Source: Prevotella sp. CAG:485
GTDB lineage: Bacteria > Bacteroidota > Bacteroidia > Bacteroidales > Muribaculaceae
Reading direction: 5' to 3'
DNA length: 42,690 nt
Assembly: GCA_000437495.1 (NCBI GenBank)
Contig: FR897825.1
Location: 28,332-71,021 of the forward strand
This document shows, piece by piece, positions 25,113 to 34,900 of the stretch (its first letter is position 1; every line of letters starts with the position of its first letter). The translations under genes were made by a program, and so were the position numbers. A model generated the notes under the pieces. The model was not told the origin of the DNA. It did not search any database and saw nothing but the letters and a program-made list of their open reading frames with translations.

Positions 25113-26717
25113 CTATGGTTTGTAGCCAATCTGGCGCACCTGCTGCTCAAAGTGGTCGCGGTCGATGGCTTTGTTGCGCATCTTGTTGCGGTAAGCATAC
25201 ACCGTGTTGGCGCTATATTGCAAAATGGCCGCTATGCGCGAGCTTTCAACAACCCCGAGTCGCAATAGGGCAAGTATGCGCAGCTCAGGCGGCAGGGTGC
25301 CTTTCTTTTTCAGCTCCATCTTCTCTTCGGTGCGCAAAAGCTCATTTATCTCCTCCACAAACCGGGGGTAAAGTTCCAGGAAAGCTTTGTCAATGGAAGA
25401 ATGAAAATCCTCGTTTTCACCGGATAATTTTCCGGCTTTCAGGGTCTTGAGCAAATCCTCCGTCTGGCCCGACGCTAACTTGCGCATCACCAGTTTCTGC
25501 CACGACTGCAATTTAGAGGAATAGGTGGAGCAGAGACTCACAAAGTTACCCAAATAAAGCTCCTGCAAGCGGCTGTATTCGGTGATTTTTTTCTGCGTTT
25601 CGTGGCTTCGTTTGTTCTGGCGCAGCAATATCGCCGTTAGGATAGCGGCCAGCACAAAGAGGAACGTGGCGATGCAGAGATAAATCACCAGTTTGTCGCG
25701 CGAGCTGGTGAGGCTCTTGCGATAGGCGTCGTCAATGGCCGGAACCATTTGCGAAATCACCACCGAGCGCATACGGGCGTTGCCTGACTTGGCCTCGCTC
25801 AGCGCGTAGTTGATATAGATGAACGCCTGGTCGAGCTTGCCGTTCTGATAGAGCCATTCGGCCAGCTTGGGCATGGCCCAACCCTCTGTAACGCAGCCCA
25901 TTACGTCGCTCGTGGCAGCTTTGGTCAGATACGAGGCATATTGCTGCTCGTCGCCCCGGTTGCGACATACCATGGCAAGCTGATAGGCCGCTTTGCCGTA
26001 AATGTTATTCTGTATAGGCGTGGTGTTCAGAATCTGCTGCAGCCACTCGGCGGCCTCCTCGTTCATGCCTTTGCTCACCAGCCGTTCGGCGTAGATGAAC
26101 CGGTAAGTGAGACTGTTGTGCGGCAGATGCACCAGCAGCGAATCGTCGAACGCCAGATATTGCGCCCTGTATTGCTGAAAAGTGGCACCCTGTTCGCCCA
26201 CATAACCAATCATGGCCGAATAGAGCCGCCTGCCGCTCAACCACATCGCCAGCCGCTGCTCAAGAGGCATGGCGGTTTTCCGCAGCGTGTCGAGACGCTG
26301 AGTCGCCTCGATGAAGAAACCGGCTGCCGTGAGGCCGTTGACAACGCCTATGTCGGCGCTATGCCGCAGACTGACGTCGCCCGACTGAACTGCCTGGTTC
26401 TCAGCCATTACAAAATATTGCAGAGCCGAGTCGGCGTTAAAAGTGCGGTAGCCGTTGCCGATGTCCATATAGAGGTTGAAGCGCCTCACCGCACTCTTTG
26501 TCAAGCGTGCCTGATGCTTCAGCGAGTCGAGCTGACGAGTCTTGGCCGCGCGGTAATCCGGCGCATTCTTTATAGCCTCGTTGAGAGTGCGCAAATCATT
26601 GTCCGGCACTTTCCACTGAGCTGTCATGATACAACTTACAGATAACATGACTGTGATCAAGAAGATTCGCAAACCGGAAATGTAATTGTTGTCTTGGTTA
26701 TACAAACAGGGAGTCAT
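25113..26717 (-). CDS. DUF6377 transmembrane regulator with TPR-like sensor region
   Basis: The product has 534 residues from ATG 26717 (MTPCLYNQDNNYISGLRIFLITVML). A longer frame starts at 26834 but crosses the promoter of the divergent gene, so I reject it. A signal-anchor or signal peptide is followed by a helical TPR-like region (about 50-340 from this start: NADSALQYFVMAENQAVQSG, EEAAEWLQQILNTTP). One membrane span follows (about 350-375, LVIYLCIATFLFVLAAILTAILL), then a cytoplasmic DUF6377-type region with a coiled segment. The end ELRILALLRLGVVESSRIAAILQYSANTVYAYRNKMRNKA is a LuxR/HTH-like DNA-binding helix pair. This is a one-piece membrane-bound transcription regulator typical of Bacteroidales. 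The target genes are unknown. Confidence 0.8.
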   Translation of the reverse strand: MTPCLYNQDNNYISGLRIFLITVMLSVSCIMTAQWKVPDNDLRTLNEAIKNAPDYRAAKTRQLDSLKHQARLTKSAVRRFNLYMDIGNGYRTFNADSALQYFVMAENQAVQSGDVSLRHSADIGVVNGLTAAGFFIEATQRLDTLRKTAMPLEQRLAMWLSGRRLYSAMIGYVGEQGATFQQYRAQYLAFDDSLLVHLPHNSLTYRFIYAERLVSKGMNEEAAEWLQQILNTTPIQNNIYGKAAYQLAMVCRNRGDEQQYASYLTKAATSDVMGCVTEGWAMPKLAEWLYQNGKLDQAFIYINYALSEAKSGNARMRSVVISQMVPAIDDAYRKSLTSSRDKLVIYLCIATFLFVLAAILTAILLRQNKRSHETQKKITEYSRLQELYLGNFVSLCSTYSSKLQSWQKLVMRKLASGQTEDLLKTLKAGKLSGENEDFHSSIDKAFLELYPRFVEEINELLRTEEKMELKKKGTLPPELRILALLRLGVVESSRIAAILQYSANTVYAYRNKMRNKAIDRDHFEQQVRQIGYKP

Positions 26718-26723
26718 AAACTT

Positions 26724-26759
26724 GGCTGCAAATTTAAGAAAATTTGCTAACTTTGCAAA
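26724..26759. promoter_or_regulatory. overlapping divergent promoters (DUF6377 and M16 peptidase genes)
   Basis: Plus strand: TAACTTTG (26748-26755) is the -7 box of the M16 operon, with a leader of about 55 bases. Minus strand: TTTG (26759-26756), 19 bp, then TAAATTTG (26736-26729) forms a full promoter whose start would fall about 5 bases before ATG 26717, giving a nearly leaderless mRNA. The minus -33 box abuts the plus -7 box, so the two promoters cannot be bound at once. Confidence 0.65.
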
Positions 26760-26815
26760 ACTCTTTTCTACCGCCGCGCCTGCAGCAGTAAGAATATTCA
26801 GAGAAACAAACAAAA

Positions 26816-28045
26816 ATGCATCAGAACAACGCATATCATATCTTTACGTTGCCCAACGGGCTGAAATGTGTTCACTGGCAGATAGAGGGCCAGGTGTCAT
26901 ACTGCGGCATAGCCGTCAACGCCGGCAGCCGCGACGAGCCTGCCGGCAAGGATGGCCTGGCTCATTTTGTGGAACACACCCTGTTCAAAGGCACCGAACA
27001 TCACCGCTCATCATACATCTCCAACCGCATGGAGAGCATCGGTGGCGAGCTGAATGCTTTTACGGGTAAGGAAGAGACGCTGCTTTACACCAACGCCCCC
27101 ACAGGCTATCTGTCGCGCTCGTTCGACCTGCTTTCCGACATTGTGGCCTACTCCAACTTCCCGGGCGACGAGCTGGACCGCGAACGAGAAGTGGTGATTG
27201 AGGAGATAAACAGCTATCTCGATTCGCCGGCCGATTTGGTGTTCGACGATTTTGAAAACAACATCTTCAGCGGCTCGCGTCTGGGTCACAACATCCTGGG
27301 CGACGAGGAGAGCGTGGCAAAGCTTCACCGGGAGGATTGCCGCCGTTTCATCGACACTTTTTACACTCCGGGCAACATGGCGCTCTACTGTGCCGACCCC
27401 TTGGAGCCGGCCAAGGTGGAAGCGCTGGTGAACAAATATTTCTCCGGGCTTCATTACGCCACAGAGCCGAGCGAACGTGTCAGTCCGGCTGAGGTGGCGC
27501 CATTCAACAATGTCGACGACCAGGACGGCCATCAGGCAAACACCATTACGGGCCGCAGGGTATGCAGCCTGCACAGCGACGACCGGTTCGCGCTGAAGCT
27601 GCTCAACAACTACCTCGGGGGTCCGAGCATGAACTCGCGGCTTAATCAGGAGCTGCGCGAGAAACGCGGATTCGTATATTCGGCCGATTCGTCGCTGGCT
27701 CTGTTCAGCGACTGCGGCGTTATGGAGATATACTTTGCCTGCGACCCCGACAGGGTTGACCAATGCCGCAAACTGGCTATGCGCGAACTCGACAAACTGG
27801 CGCAAAACACGATGAATGCGGCCACTTTTGACCGAGTGAAGAGGCAATTGGCCGGGCAACTGCAGGTTTACAGCGACCATCGCGAGAACTGCGCCATGCA
27901 GCTCTGCAAATCGCTGCTCTATTACAACGAGATTCACGACATCGACTACTCGCGCCGCCGCATCATGGACCTTCAGCCCGAAGATCTGCGCCGTCAGGCC
28001 GAGAAGCTGCTCGCCACTCCTTTCTCCACCCTCACCTTACGCTGA
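26816..28045 (+). CDS. M16 family (insulinase/pitrilysin-type) zinc metallopeptidase
   Basis: The product has 409 residues. The inverted zinc motif HFVEH (50-54) lies in DGLAHFVEHTLFKGT. The third ligand region is REVVIEEINSYLDSPADLVFDDFE about 75 residues on. The C-terminal half carries the partner lobe with LNNYLGGPSMNSRLNQELREKRGFVYS, the conserved Arg/Tyr substrate site. There is no signal peptide, so it is cytoplasmic. M16B enzymes degrade peptides or process precursors. The last base of its TGA is the first of the dus ATG, so translation is coupled to the next gene. Confidence 0.92.
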   Translation: MHQNNAYHIFTLPNGLKCVHWQIEGQVSYCGIAVNAGSRDEPAGKDGLAHFVEHTLFKGTEHHRSSYISNRMESIGGELNAFTGKEETLLYTNAPTGYLSRSFDLLSDIVAYSNFPGDELDREREVVIEEINSYLDSPADLVFDDFENNIFSGSRLGHNILGDEESVAKLHREDCRRFIDTFYTPGNMALYCADPLEPAKVEALVNKYFSGLHYATEPSERVSPAEVAPFNNVDDQDGHQANTITGRRVCSLHSDDRFALKLLNNYLGGPSMNSRLNQELREKRGFVYSADSSLALFSDCGVMEIYFACDPDRVDQCRKLAMRELDKLAQNTMNAATFDRVKRQLAGQLQVYSDHRENCAMQLCKSLLYYNEIHDIDYSRRRIMDLQPEDLRRQAEKLLATPFSTLTLR

Positions 28046-29037
28046 TGAAGATAGCCGGAATAGACTTGGGCGACAGACCTGTGCTGTTGGCTCCCATGGA
28101 GGATGTTACAGACTCCTCGTTTCGCAAAATTTGTCGCGAAATGGGCGCCGCCATGGTGTATTCGGAGTTTGTGAGCGCCGAGGCGCTGGTGCGCAACATC
28201 GCCTCCACAGCCCGCAAACTCGAGGTGCACGACAGCGAAAGACCCGTGGTGATACAAATCTACGGCCGCGAGCCGGAAGCTATGGCAGAAGCCGCGCGCA
28301 TGGTGCAGGATGCCGGTCCTGACATCATCGACATCAACTTCGGCTGCCCGGTGAAGAAGGTGGCGCAGAAAGGTGCCGGCGCGGGTCTGCTGCGCGACCC
28401 GGAGAAGATGCTCGCCATAACAAAAGCTGTTGTGCAGGCCGTCGACCTGCCTGTAACGGCGAAGACGCGCCTGGGATGGGACTGCAACAACATCATCATA
28501 GGCGAGCTGGCTCTGCGGCTGCAAGACTGCGGCATAAAGGCGTTGGCAGTACACGGACGCACCCGTTCGCAGATGTACACGGGAAAGGCTGACTGGGGCC
28601 CGATAGCGGCGCTGAAAGCCGATAAACGCCTGGAGATTCCCCTCATTGGCAACGGCGATGTTACCACTCCGCAGGAATGTGCCGCCCGCTTCGACGAGAC
28701 AGGCGTAGATGCCATAATGGTCGGAAGGGCGTCGTTCGGCGCTCCGTGGGTGTTTCGCGATATGCGCTCGTATCTCGACACAGGCGCCTTCACTCCGCTG
28801 TCGATAAAGAGCAAACTCGACTTGCTCCGCAGGCAGATTAGCGAGAGCATAGAGCGCATTGACGAATATCGCGGCATTCTGCACATAAGGCGCCATTTAG
28901 CCGCCACTCCCCTCTTCAAAGGGATACCCGATTTCCGCCCCGTGCGCATTCGTATGCTCCGCGCCGACACGCAGCAGGAGTTGCTGAAAATCCTCGATGA
29001 AATCGAACTTATTTTGCAAAATAATTTGAAACCATGA
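28045..29037 (+). CDS. dusB: tRNA-dihydrouridine synthase (DusB-like)
   Basis: The product has 330 residues. Dus enzymes reduce uridine to dihydrouridine in tRNA D-loops with FMN and NADPH. Motifs are LAPMEDVTDSSFRKICRE, VSAEAL, DINFGCPVKKVAQKGAGAGLL (catalytic Cys), the KTRLGWD strand, VHGRTRSQMYTGKADW and the FMN-phosphate site GNGDVTTP plus MVGRASFGAPWVF. The length fits DusB. It overlaps the M16 gene by 1 bp and the GIN-domain gene by 4 bp (ATGA). Confidence 0.93.
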   Translation: MKIAGIDLGDRPVLLAPMEDVTDSSFRKICREMGAAMVYSEFVSAEALVRNIASTARKLEVHDSERPVVIQIYGREPEAMAEAARMVQDAGPDIIDINFGCPVKKVAQKGAGAGLLRDPEKMLAITKAVVQAVDLPVTAKTRLGWDCNNIIIGELALRLQDCGIKALAVHGRTRSQMYTGKADWGPIAALKADKRLEIPLIGNGDVTTPQECAARFDETGVDAIMVGRASFGAPWVFRDMRSYLDTGAFTPLSIKSKLDLLRRQISESIERIDEYRGILHIRRHLAATPLFKGIPDFRPVRIRMLRADTQQELLKILDEIELILQNNLKP

Positions 29038-29906
29038 AACGGAATATAATGCTTTTGGGATTGCTGCTGACGGTGTTCTGCGGCGCACAGGCCCACGATT
29101 ATGAGCTGAAGGTTGGCGAGTTCAATGTGCTCAACGTCAGCGACGATGTAAATGTGGTTTGGGTTGCCAATGCCGATTCGGCGGGATATGCCCGCTTCAG
29201 CGGCGCTGACCGGTTTGCCGACGCTTTCATCTTCACCAACAACGGCAAGGGAAATCTGAAGATTCAGGTCTCGGTTGAGGATGTGGGCGACCCCGAACTC
29301 CCTACCCTCTATGTATATTCAAATTTCCTGACCGAGATAAAGAGTACCTCGGCGCTGAATGTGCAGGCCTCCGAAATTCCGGCAGCGGCAGAACTGAAGC
29401 TGACTCTTATCGGCAACGGCACGCTGACCGTTACGGGCATCAACAGCACTCGCGTTTCGGCAAAGCTCACCACAGGCAACGGCATTATGACCCTCAGCGG
29501 CAACACCTCAAAAGCCTCGCTGACAATGTTGGGCACAGGCCAGATTCGTGCCGACGAGATGAAAGCCAACACGGTGAACTGCACCATAATGGGCACAGGC
29601 TCCATTTACACCTGGGCAGTGGAATCGCTCTCTACAAAGGGCATCGGCTCCACAACTATCTATTATCGCGGCGAACCGTCCGAGATTAAGAAGTTAGGCG
29701 GCGGCAAGCTCACACCGTTAGCTTTAGCCCCCGCTCAGACAAGCGACGCCGCTCCGACAGAGATGCATGTGGGCGTTATATGTGTGGACGCCGAACCGGC
29801 TCAAACTACCGAAAAACCGGTTCAGAAGGTGGAAGAGGAGGAAGTCGAAGTTGAAATAGAAGAGGAGGAGGAAGAGCCTGTAACGTTGCCCGAAAGGCGC
29901 AACTGA
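29034..29906 (+). CDS. GIN-domain (DUF2807) exported protein with acidic tail
   Basis: The product has 290 residues with a signal peptide (1-20, ending CGAQA). A GIN/DUF2807 beta-helix-like domain follows (about 25-220: FNVLNVSDDVNVVWV, STSALNVQ, LIGNGTLTVTGINSTRVSAKLTTGNG, LGTGQIRADEMKANTVNCTIMGTGSIY, IGSTTIYYRG). The C-terminus after residue 230 is low-complexity and ends with a run of Glu and Val (VEEEEVEVEIEEEEEEP). Family members are exported and their role is unknown. It overlaps dusB by 4 bp and precedes a flippase by 33 bp. Confidence 0.82.
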   Translation: MKRNIMLLGLLLTVFCGAQAHDYELKVGEFNVLNVSDDVNVVWVANADSAGYARFSGADRFADAFIFTNNGKGNLKIQVSVEDVGDPELPTLYVYSNFLTEIKSTSALNVQASEIPAAAELKLTLIGNGTLTVTGINSTRVSAKLTTGNGIMTLSGNTSKASLTMLGTGQIRADEMKANTVNCTIMGTGSIYTWAVESLSTKGIGSTTIYYRGEPSEIKKLGGGKLTPLALAPAQTSDAAPTEMHVGVICVDAEPAQTTEKPVQKVEEEEVEVEIEEEEEEPVTLPERRN

Positions 29907-29939
29907 TTCCTACGCTAAACGCCTGACAACCAACGCCTT

Positions 29940-31397
29940 ATGGCCGACGACGGACTGAAACTGCGCACTGCCCGAACGCTGAAGTGGAACAGCATAGACC
30001 GCTTCAGCTCGCAGATTCTCTACGCCGTTGTGGGCGTGGTGCTGGCCAACGTGCTGCCGAAAGAGGATTTCGGCCTCGTGGGCGTGATTCTGATGTTTCA
30101 GGCCTTCGCTGTGCTGTTCGTCGACAGCGGCTTCGGCACAGCCCTTTTGCAGAAAAAGGAGCCCTCGCAGACCGATTACAGCACCGTTTTCTGGTTCAAC
30201 ACAGGCGTGGCTACGGCCATTTACGTCATTCTCTGGTTCTGCGCCCCCTCCATAGCCGCCCTCTTCGGGCGCACGGAGGAGTTGGTGCCCATGTCGCGCG
30301 TCATGTTCCTCACCTTCATCTTCACAGCCTTGGGCATAGTGCAGACCAATCAGCTGATGAAGAAGATGGACGTAAGGCAGGTGGCCATAGCCAACTTAGT
30401 GTCGCAAATCACCTCCGGCGCCCTGGGTATCATCCTTGCGCTCAGGGGCTTCGGCGCGTGGTCGCTGGTATGGCAGAGCGTGAGCCAGGCGGCCATAAAG
30501 AGCGGATGGCTGTGGCTCACCGGCGGCTGGATGCCGTCGGCACGTTTCTCGAGCGCCTCGCTGCGTGCCATGCTGCGGGTGGGTGCCGGCGTCTTTGCGT
30601 CGTGTCTGCTCAACGTAGGCTCGCTCAACGCATACACATTCGTCATAGGCATTCTCTACCCCATGGCAACGCTGGGTGTCTACACGCAGGCCGACAAATG
30701 GAGCAAAATGGGTTATGCCTCGCTGAGCCAGATTTTCAACACCACCTTTTTGCCCCTTCTCAGCCGCTTTCAGGAGGAGAAAGAGCGCTTCGTAAGAGCC
30801 ATGCGCAAGTCCAACCGCGTTACGGCCTTCATAGCCTGCCCCGTAAGCGGCGCTCTGATAGTGATGGCTGCCCCGATTTTCCATCTACTCTTCGGCAGCA
30901 AATGGGACGAGGCAATTCCCCTCTTTCAGATTCTTGTGGCCCGCGGTTTGCTCATAGTGCTGATAGCTCAGTGCAACACTTGCATCCTGGCGTTGGGCAA
31001 GGCAGGACGCTTTGTGGGCACGGAAGTGGTGAAGGATGTGCTTATGGTAGGCGCACTGTTCGCCTCCCTGCCCTTCGGTAGCGTGGAAGCGTTGGTATGG
31101 GGCCAGTTTTTCGCCTCTTTGCTCACCTACGCCTACGTCATCTATATCACCGTGCGAGTAACTTTTGTGAGGCTGCTGCAATATCTTGCCGACCTGACGC
31201 CCTATCTGCTGCTCACCGCCGCAGTGATGGCAGCCGCCTCGCTGCTCGGCACGCTGAGTCTGCATCCGGCAATGCTGATAGCGGCCGAGTTCTGTGCCGG
31301 CGCGTTGCTTTACATCGCCGTGCTTTACGCGGCTCGCTCGGTGATATTGCGCGAATCATTCGCCTACCTTTTAGGCCGTTTCCGCCGCAAATCCTAA
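29940..31397 (+). CDS. polysaccharide flippase of the MOP (Wzx/PST) superfamily
   Basis: The product has 485 residues with about 12-14 hydrophobic segments. The N-terminus TARTLKWNSIDRFSSQILYAVVGVVLANVLPKEDFGLVGV is characteristic of lipopolysaccharide/O-antigen flippases in Bacteroidetes. GFGTALLQKKEPSQTDYSTVFWFN and QADKWSKMGYASLSQIFNTTFLPLLSRFQEE are the other conserved blocks. Such proteins move lipid-linked sugars across the inner membrane. No glycosyltransferase or polymerase genes accompany it here, so the substrate is unknown. It is the last gene of the M16 operon, and a small hairpin follows 27 bp after the stop. Confidence 0.88.
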   Translation: MADDGLKLRTARTLKWNSIDRFSSQILYAVVGVVLANVLPKEDFGLVGVILMFQAFAVLFVDSGFGTALLQKKEPSQTDYSTVFWFNTGVATAIYVILWFCAPSIAALFGRTEELVPMSRVMFLTFIFTALGIVQTNQLMKKMDVRQVAIANLVSQITSGALGIILALRGFGAWSLVWQSVSQAAIKSGWLWLTGGWMPSARFSSASLRAMLRVGAGVFASCLLNVGSLNAYTFVIGILYPMATLGVYTQADKWSKMGYASLSQIFNTTFLPLLSRFQEEKERFVRAMRKSNRVTAFIACPVSGALIVMAAPIFHLLFGSKWDEAIPLFQILVARGLLIVLIAQCNTCILALGKAGRFVGTEVVKDVLMVGALFASLPFGSVEALVWGQFFASLLTYAYVIYITVRVTFVRLLQYLADLTPYLLLTAAVMAAASLLGTLSLHPAMLIAAEFCAGALLYIAVLYAARSVILRESFAYLLGRFRRKS

Positions 31398-31423
31398 TCC
31401 GCCCGAAAGCCCTGACTGCAAGC

Positions 31424-31447
31424 CCTGTTATAAAAAATTTTAACAGG
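31424..31447 (+). terminator. terminator-like hairpin after the flippase gene
   Basis: CCTGTTA (31424-31430) pairs with TAACAGG (31441-31447) around an A/T-rich loop. No T-run follows, and it abuts the next promoter. Confidence 0.4.
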
Positions 31448-31449
31448 CA

Positions 31450-31482
31450 CTTGCATACGTAAAAAATATTTTTATAACTTTG
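31450..31482 (+). promoter_or_regulatory. promoter 515 bp upstream of the large BspA-like gene
   Basis: CTTG (31450-31453), a 21-bp gap and TAACTTTG (31475-31482) form a good Bacteroidetes promoter. Transcription should begin near 31489, leaving about 500 bases before the next start codon. Confidence 0.7.
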
Positions 31483-31488
31483 CAGGCG

Positions 31489-31700
31489 AAGCCGCCGCTA
31501 TTAGTAATAGTAATTGGCGCTGAATATCCTGGAACACTAACCCTGATGACCGCAATTCATATCAATACACCTTCCGGATATTCTTCCCGAATCCTCAATG
31601 GGAAGAATACTCTTGTGCGCAGTCAGGAAAAAAGTGTATCCGTTCTTATTATTTAAGGTCATACAATTACGCCATGCGTATGGGCAACAGAAGCCATACG
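31489..31700 (+). ncRNA. candidate structured leader or small RNA (rod-like fold)
   Basis: Nested complementary segments suggest a rod: ATGACC (31546-31551) with GGTCAT (31657-31662), ATACAC (31565-31570) with GTGTAT (31634-31639), and a 10-bp apical stem TATTCTTCCC (31579-31588) with GGGAAGAATA (31600-31609). Large internal loops separate them. A further hairpin GCGTATGG/CCATACGC lies at about 31675-31700. The overall shape recalls 6S RNA, but no conserved 6S sequence was recognised. It could equally be the 5' leader of the 31997 gene. Confidence 0.35.
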
Positions 31701-31996
31701 CTCGTAATGATTCCGCAGATTTGGAATCTCATGCTCAGCGCAGGATTGCGTTGACAGTCAAGGCGGTCTGTGGTGCTTGCTTCAGGGCGTTATTATAATT
31801 ATCCGTCCTGCAAAATTCTCGGCCAGACCCCCTTTCTCTGAGTTGCTGATTCATCCCGGCTTCTCAAATACCCTTTTGATGTCTTTTTAAATGTTACTGT
31901 ATTCAGAGCTGACAAAGCTCCGATACATTGCAGCAAGTATATAGTGCTGCAATTTGCAACACGTCAGCGGAATTTCCATCAAAAAAATTCTAATAT
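31701..31996 (+). other. rest of the long leader, with a hairpin near the start codon
   Basis: ATTGCAGCA (31927-31935) pairs perfectly with TGCTGCAAT (31945-31953), about 45 bp before ATG 31997. A 6-bp hairpin GATTCC/GGAATC lies near 31709-31728. No coding frame was recognised. Confidence 0.4.
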
Positions 31997-34900
31997 ATGA
32001 AAAAACTTCTGATTCTACTGTTGATAGCGATAGCTGTCAATGCCCGAGGGCAGCTAAGCCAGCCCAAGGACCCAACAGCGGTAGTGAACGGGGTGTTCTA
32101 CATCTTCAACACCACTGCTAAAACCGCTCAGGTAGGCAGTGGGGCTTACTGGGCAAACACTTACTATTCGGGCGACATAACGGTGCCGGAAAAGGTAACG
32201 TACGACAACGCCTCCTACACCGTTACCGGCGTGGCAGCGTTGGCCTTCTGCGATTACAATTCCGACCTTACGTCCGTTACCCTGCCAAACACCATCACTT
32301 CGTTTGACGTGTCGGCGTTCGACGGCACGGTGCTGAAGACTTTGGTCGTGCCCAATTCGTAAAAAGCATCGGCAACGACTGTTTCCAGTATTCGTCTCTG
32401 ACCTCGATAACCATCGGCTCAGGGGTGGAAACCATAGGCACCTCCGCCTTTGCCAAATGCAAATCGCTGACCTCGATAACCATAGAAGCTGCGAACCCGC
32501 CCACAATATCGGCCAACACCGTGCCTGCGGACGTGAAGAAGAACATCGTTCTCACGGTGTCCAAAGGAAGCCTTGCCGCATATAAGGCAGCCGCCAACTG
32601 GGACGGTTTCAAAGAATACAAAGAAGCTGACGGCGGAGGCGGCGGCGGAGGCGGTGGCGGCGGCTCCGACGAGCCTTACGTCCTGGTCGATGGCATCTAT
32701 TATGAAATGGACCACACTGCCAACACAGCATCGGTTATCAGCGGCTATCAGGCCGGCATAACCCAGACGCCCTATTCCGGCGTGGTAACCGTTCCATCCA
32801 CTTTCATCTACAACAGCAAGACCTACACCGTTACGGCAGTGAAAGGGATGGCGTTCCAGAATGCCACCTGCACAGAGGTAACGCTTCCCTCAAGCTGCAC
32901 AACCATCAACGCCTACAGCTTCAGCAACATGAGCTCGCTGGTAAAACTCAACATAGGCGGCACCAGCGACATCAAAGGCAACGGCATTACCAACTGCGCC
33001 GCTCTGCGCGACCTTTACATAGGCTTTACCGGCGGAGTGGTAGGTACCGTTACCGCCAGCATCCCGTCGACCATGCGGCAGACTCTGAACGTGCATCTGC
33101 CTGCGAACTCGGCCACAAGCGACCTTGCAAAATCTTATATAAGCAATTCCTTCTGGATAACGGCCCGCGCTCTTCTGTGCAACAACGAACTGCAAATAGG
33201 CGACCTCTATTACAGATACGACGCCACCAAGAAGACGGCAACCATGATGGCTCCATATATGATTTACGGCAACGGCGCACCGAAACAGATTGGTCCGGAG
33301 GTTGACGTTCCCGGTACCATAACCGTTGACGGCACCGAATATGTGGTCGACAATCTGGAAGCCGGCGCCTTCTATCAGACCCAGAACGTTACCTCGGTAA
33401 CATTCCACGAGGGCCTTAAGAATATTGAATACGAGACCTTCTATGCCTGCAATATAGCAGAGATTACCCTTCCCAACTCGCTGGAAAACATCGCCTACAA
33501 CAACTTCTACAGCTGCCCGAAACTGACCAAAGTAAGCTTCGGCACAGGCCTTAAGACCATAGGACAGAACACCTTCTACAAATGTCCGCTACTCACCAAC
33601 ATAGAAGTTCAGGCCACCGTACCTCCCACACCTGCCACCGGTGCCACGTCGATTTTCAACGCCAACTTCAACAAGTCGGCCGCTACCCTTACCGTTCCCG
33701 CCGGCACCACAGCCGCATATCAGGCTGACGCCAACTGGAGCGGCTTCGGGACGTATAAGGAAATCGGAGGCATGATTGAAGAGGGCCGCATAATTGTGGA
33801 CGGCGTTCATTACGAGATTACCAAGAAGCCCTACGAGGGCATAGAAGGCGCGCTTCAGTGCTACGTTGTAAGCCCCGTAGAATCGGGCTGGCCCAACGGC
33901 GACGAATACTCAGGCGTAATCAATATTCCCGAATTCATCAGCTACAACAACAAGCAGTATGCTGTGGCTCAGATAAGCAATCAGGCCTTCTATATGCAGA
34001 GCGCAGTTACGGAAGTGAAGGTGCCCTCAACAGTGAATATCATCGGCATGCAGGCCTTCCAGGAATCGGGCATCACCACCATAACGCTGCCCGCCAAGCT
34101 GATAAGCATCAACAACAACGCGTTCCGCCGCTGCTCGGCTCTGAAGACCATGACAGCCCTCGGCCTCACACCTGCATCGGTAGGTTCAGGCGCCTTTGCC
34201 ACTATCACCTCAACCTGTAAGCTCTATGTGCCCAAAGGCTGTGTGGCAGCCTATAAAGCCGCTGACGGCTGGAAGGATTTCGCATCCATTGAAGAAGATC
34301 CCAACAGCGCCATTCTGCCCACGTCGGTAGAAATTACCGGCATGCCCCGCACAATGCTGATAGGCGACACCGTACAGCTCGGCGTTGTGATACTGCCTGA
34401 AAACACCACCGACAAGAGCGTGGAATGGAAATCCCTCACCCCCGACATCGCAACTGTTGACTCCCTGGGTGTTGTTACCGCCGTAGGCTCAGGCAACGCC
34501 ATCATAGAAGTCATCTGCAACGGCAACCGCACCCTGAGCAACAACGCCAACGTGATATGTGTTACCGCTCAGGATGTTATTGACGGCATCAGCTACCGAT
34601 TTGAGCTCAACGAAAAAGCACAAATCGCAAATGCCTACGTAATTCGCCCCAAAACAGGCAGTTACGCCGGCGACGTAGTGATTCCGCAGTTTGTGCAGCA
34701 TGGCTCCACGTTCAAGGTTCGCGGCATCGACAACAACGCGTTCGCGCTCATGGCCGACCTGACCTCCGTGAGCATCCCTGCCACGGTCGACACCATGGGC
34801 TTAAATGCCTTCCGCAACTGCAGCAATCTGAAGAGAGTCAACATCACAAACCTGGACTCATGGATGAATATATCCTTCCGCGACCCGCAGGCCACACCGT

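Noticed and set aside
31489..31700. Firm assignment of the rod-like RNA as 6S RNA
   Set aside because: Only the overall shape matches; no conserved sequence was recognised, so it is reported only as a candidate.
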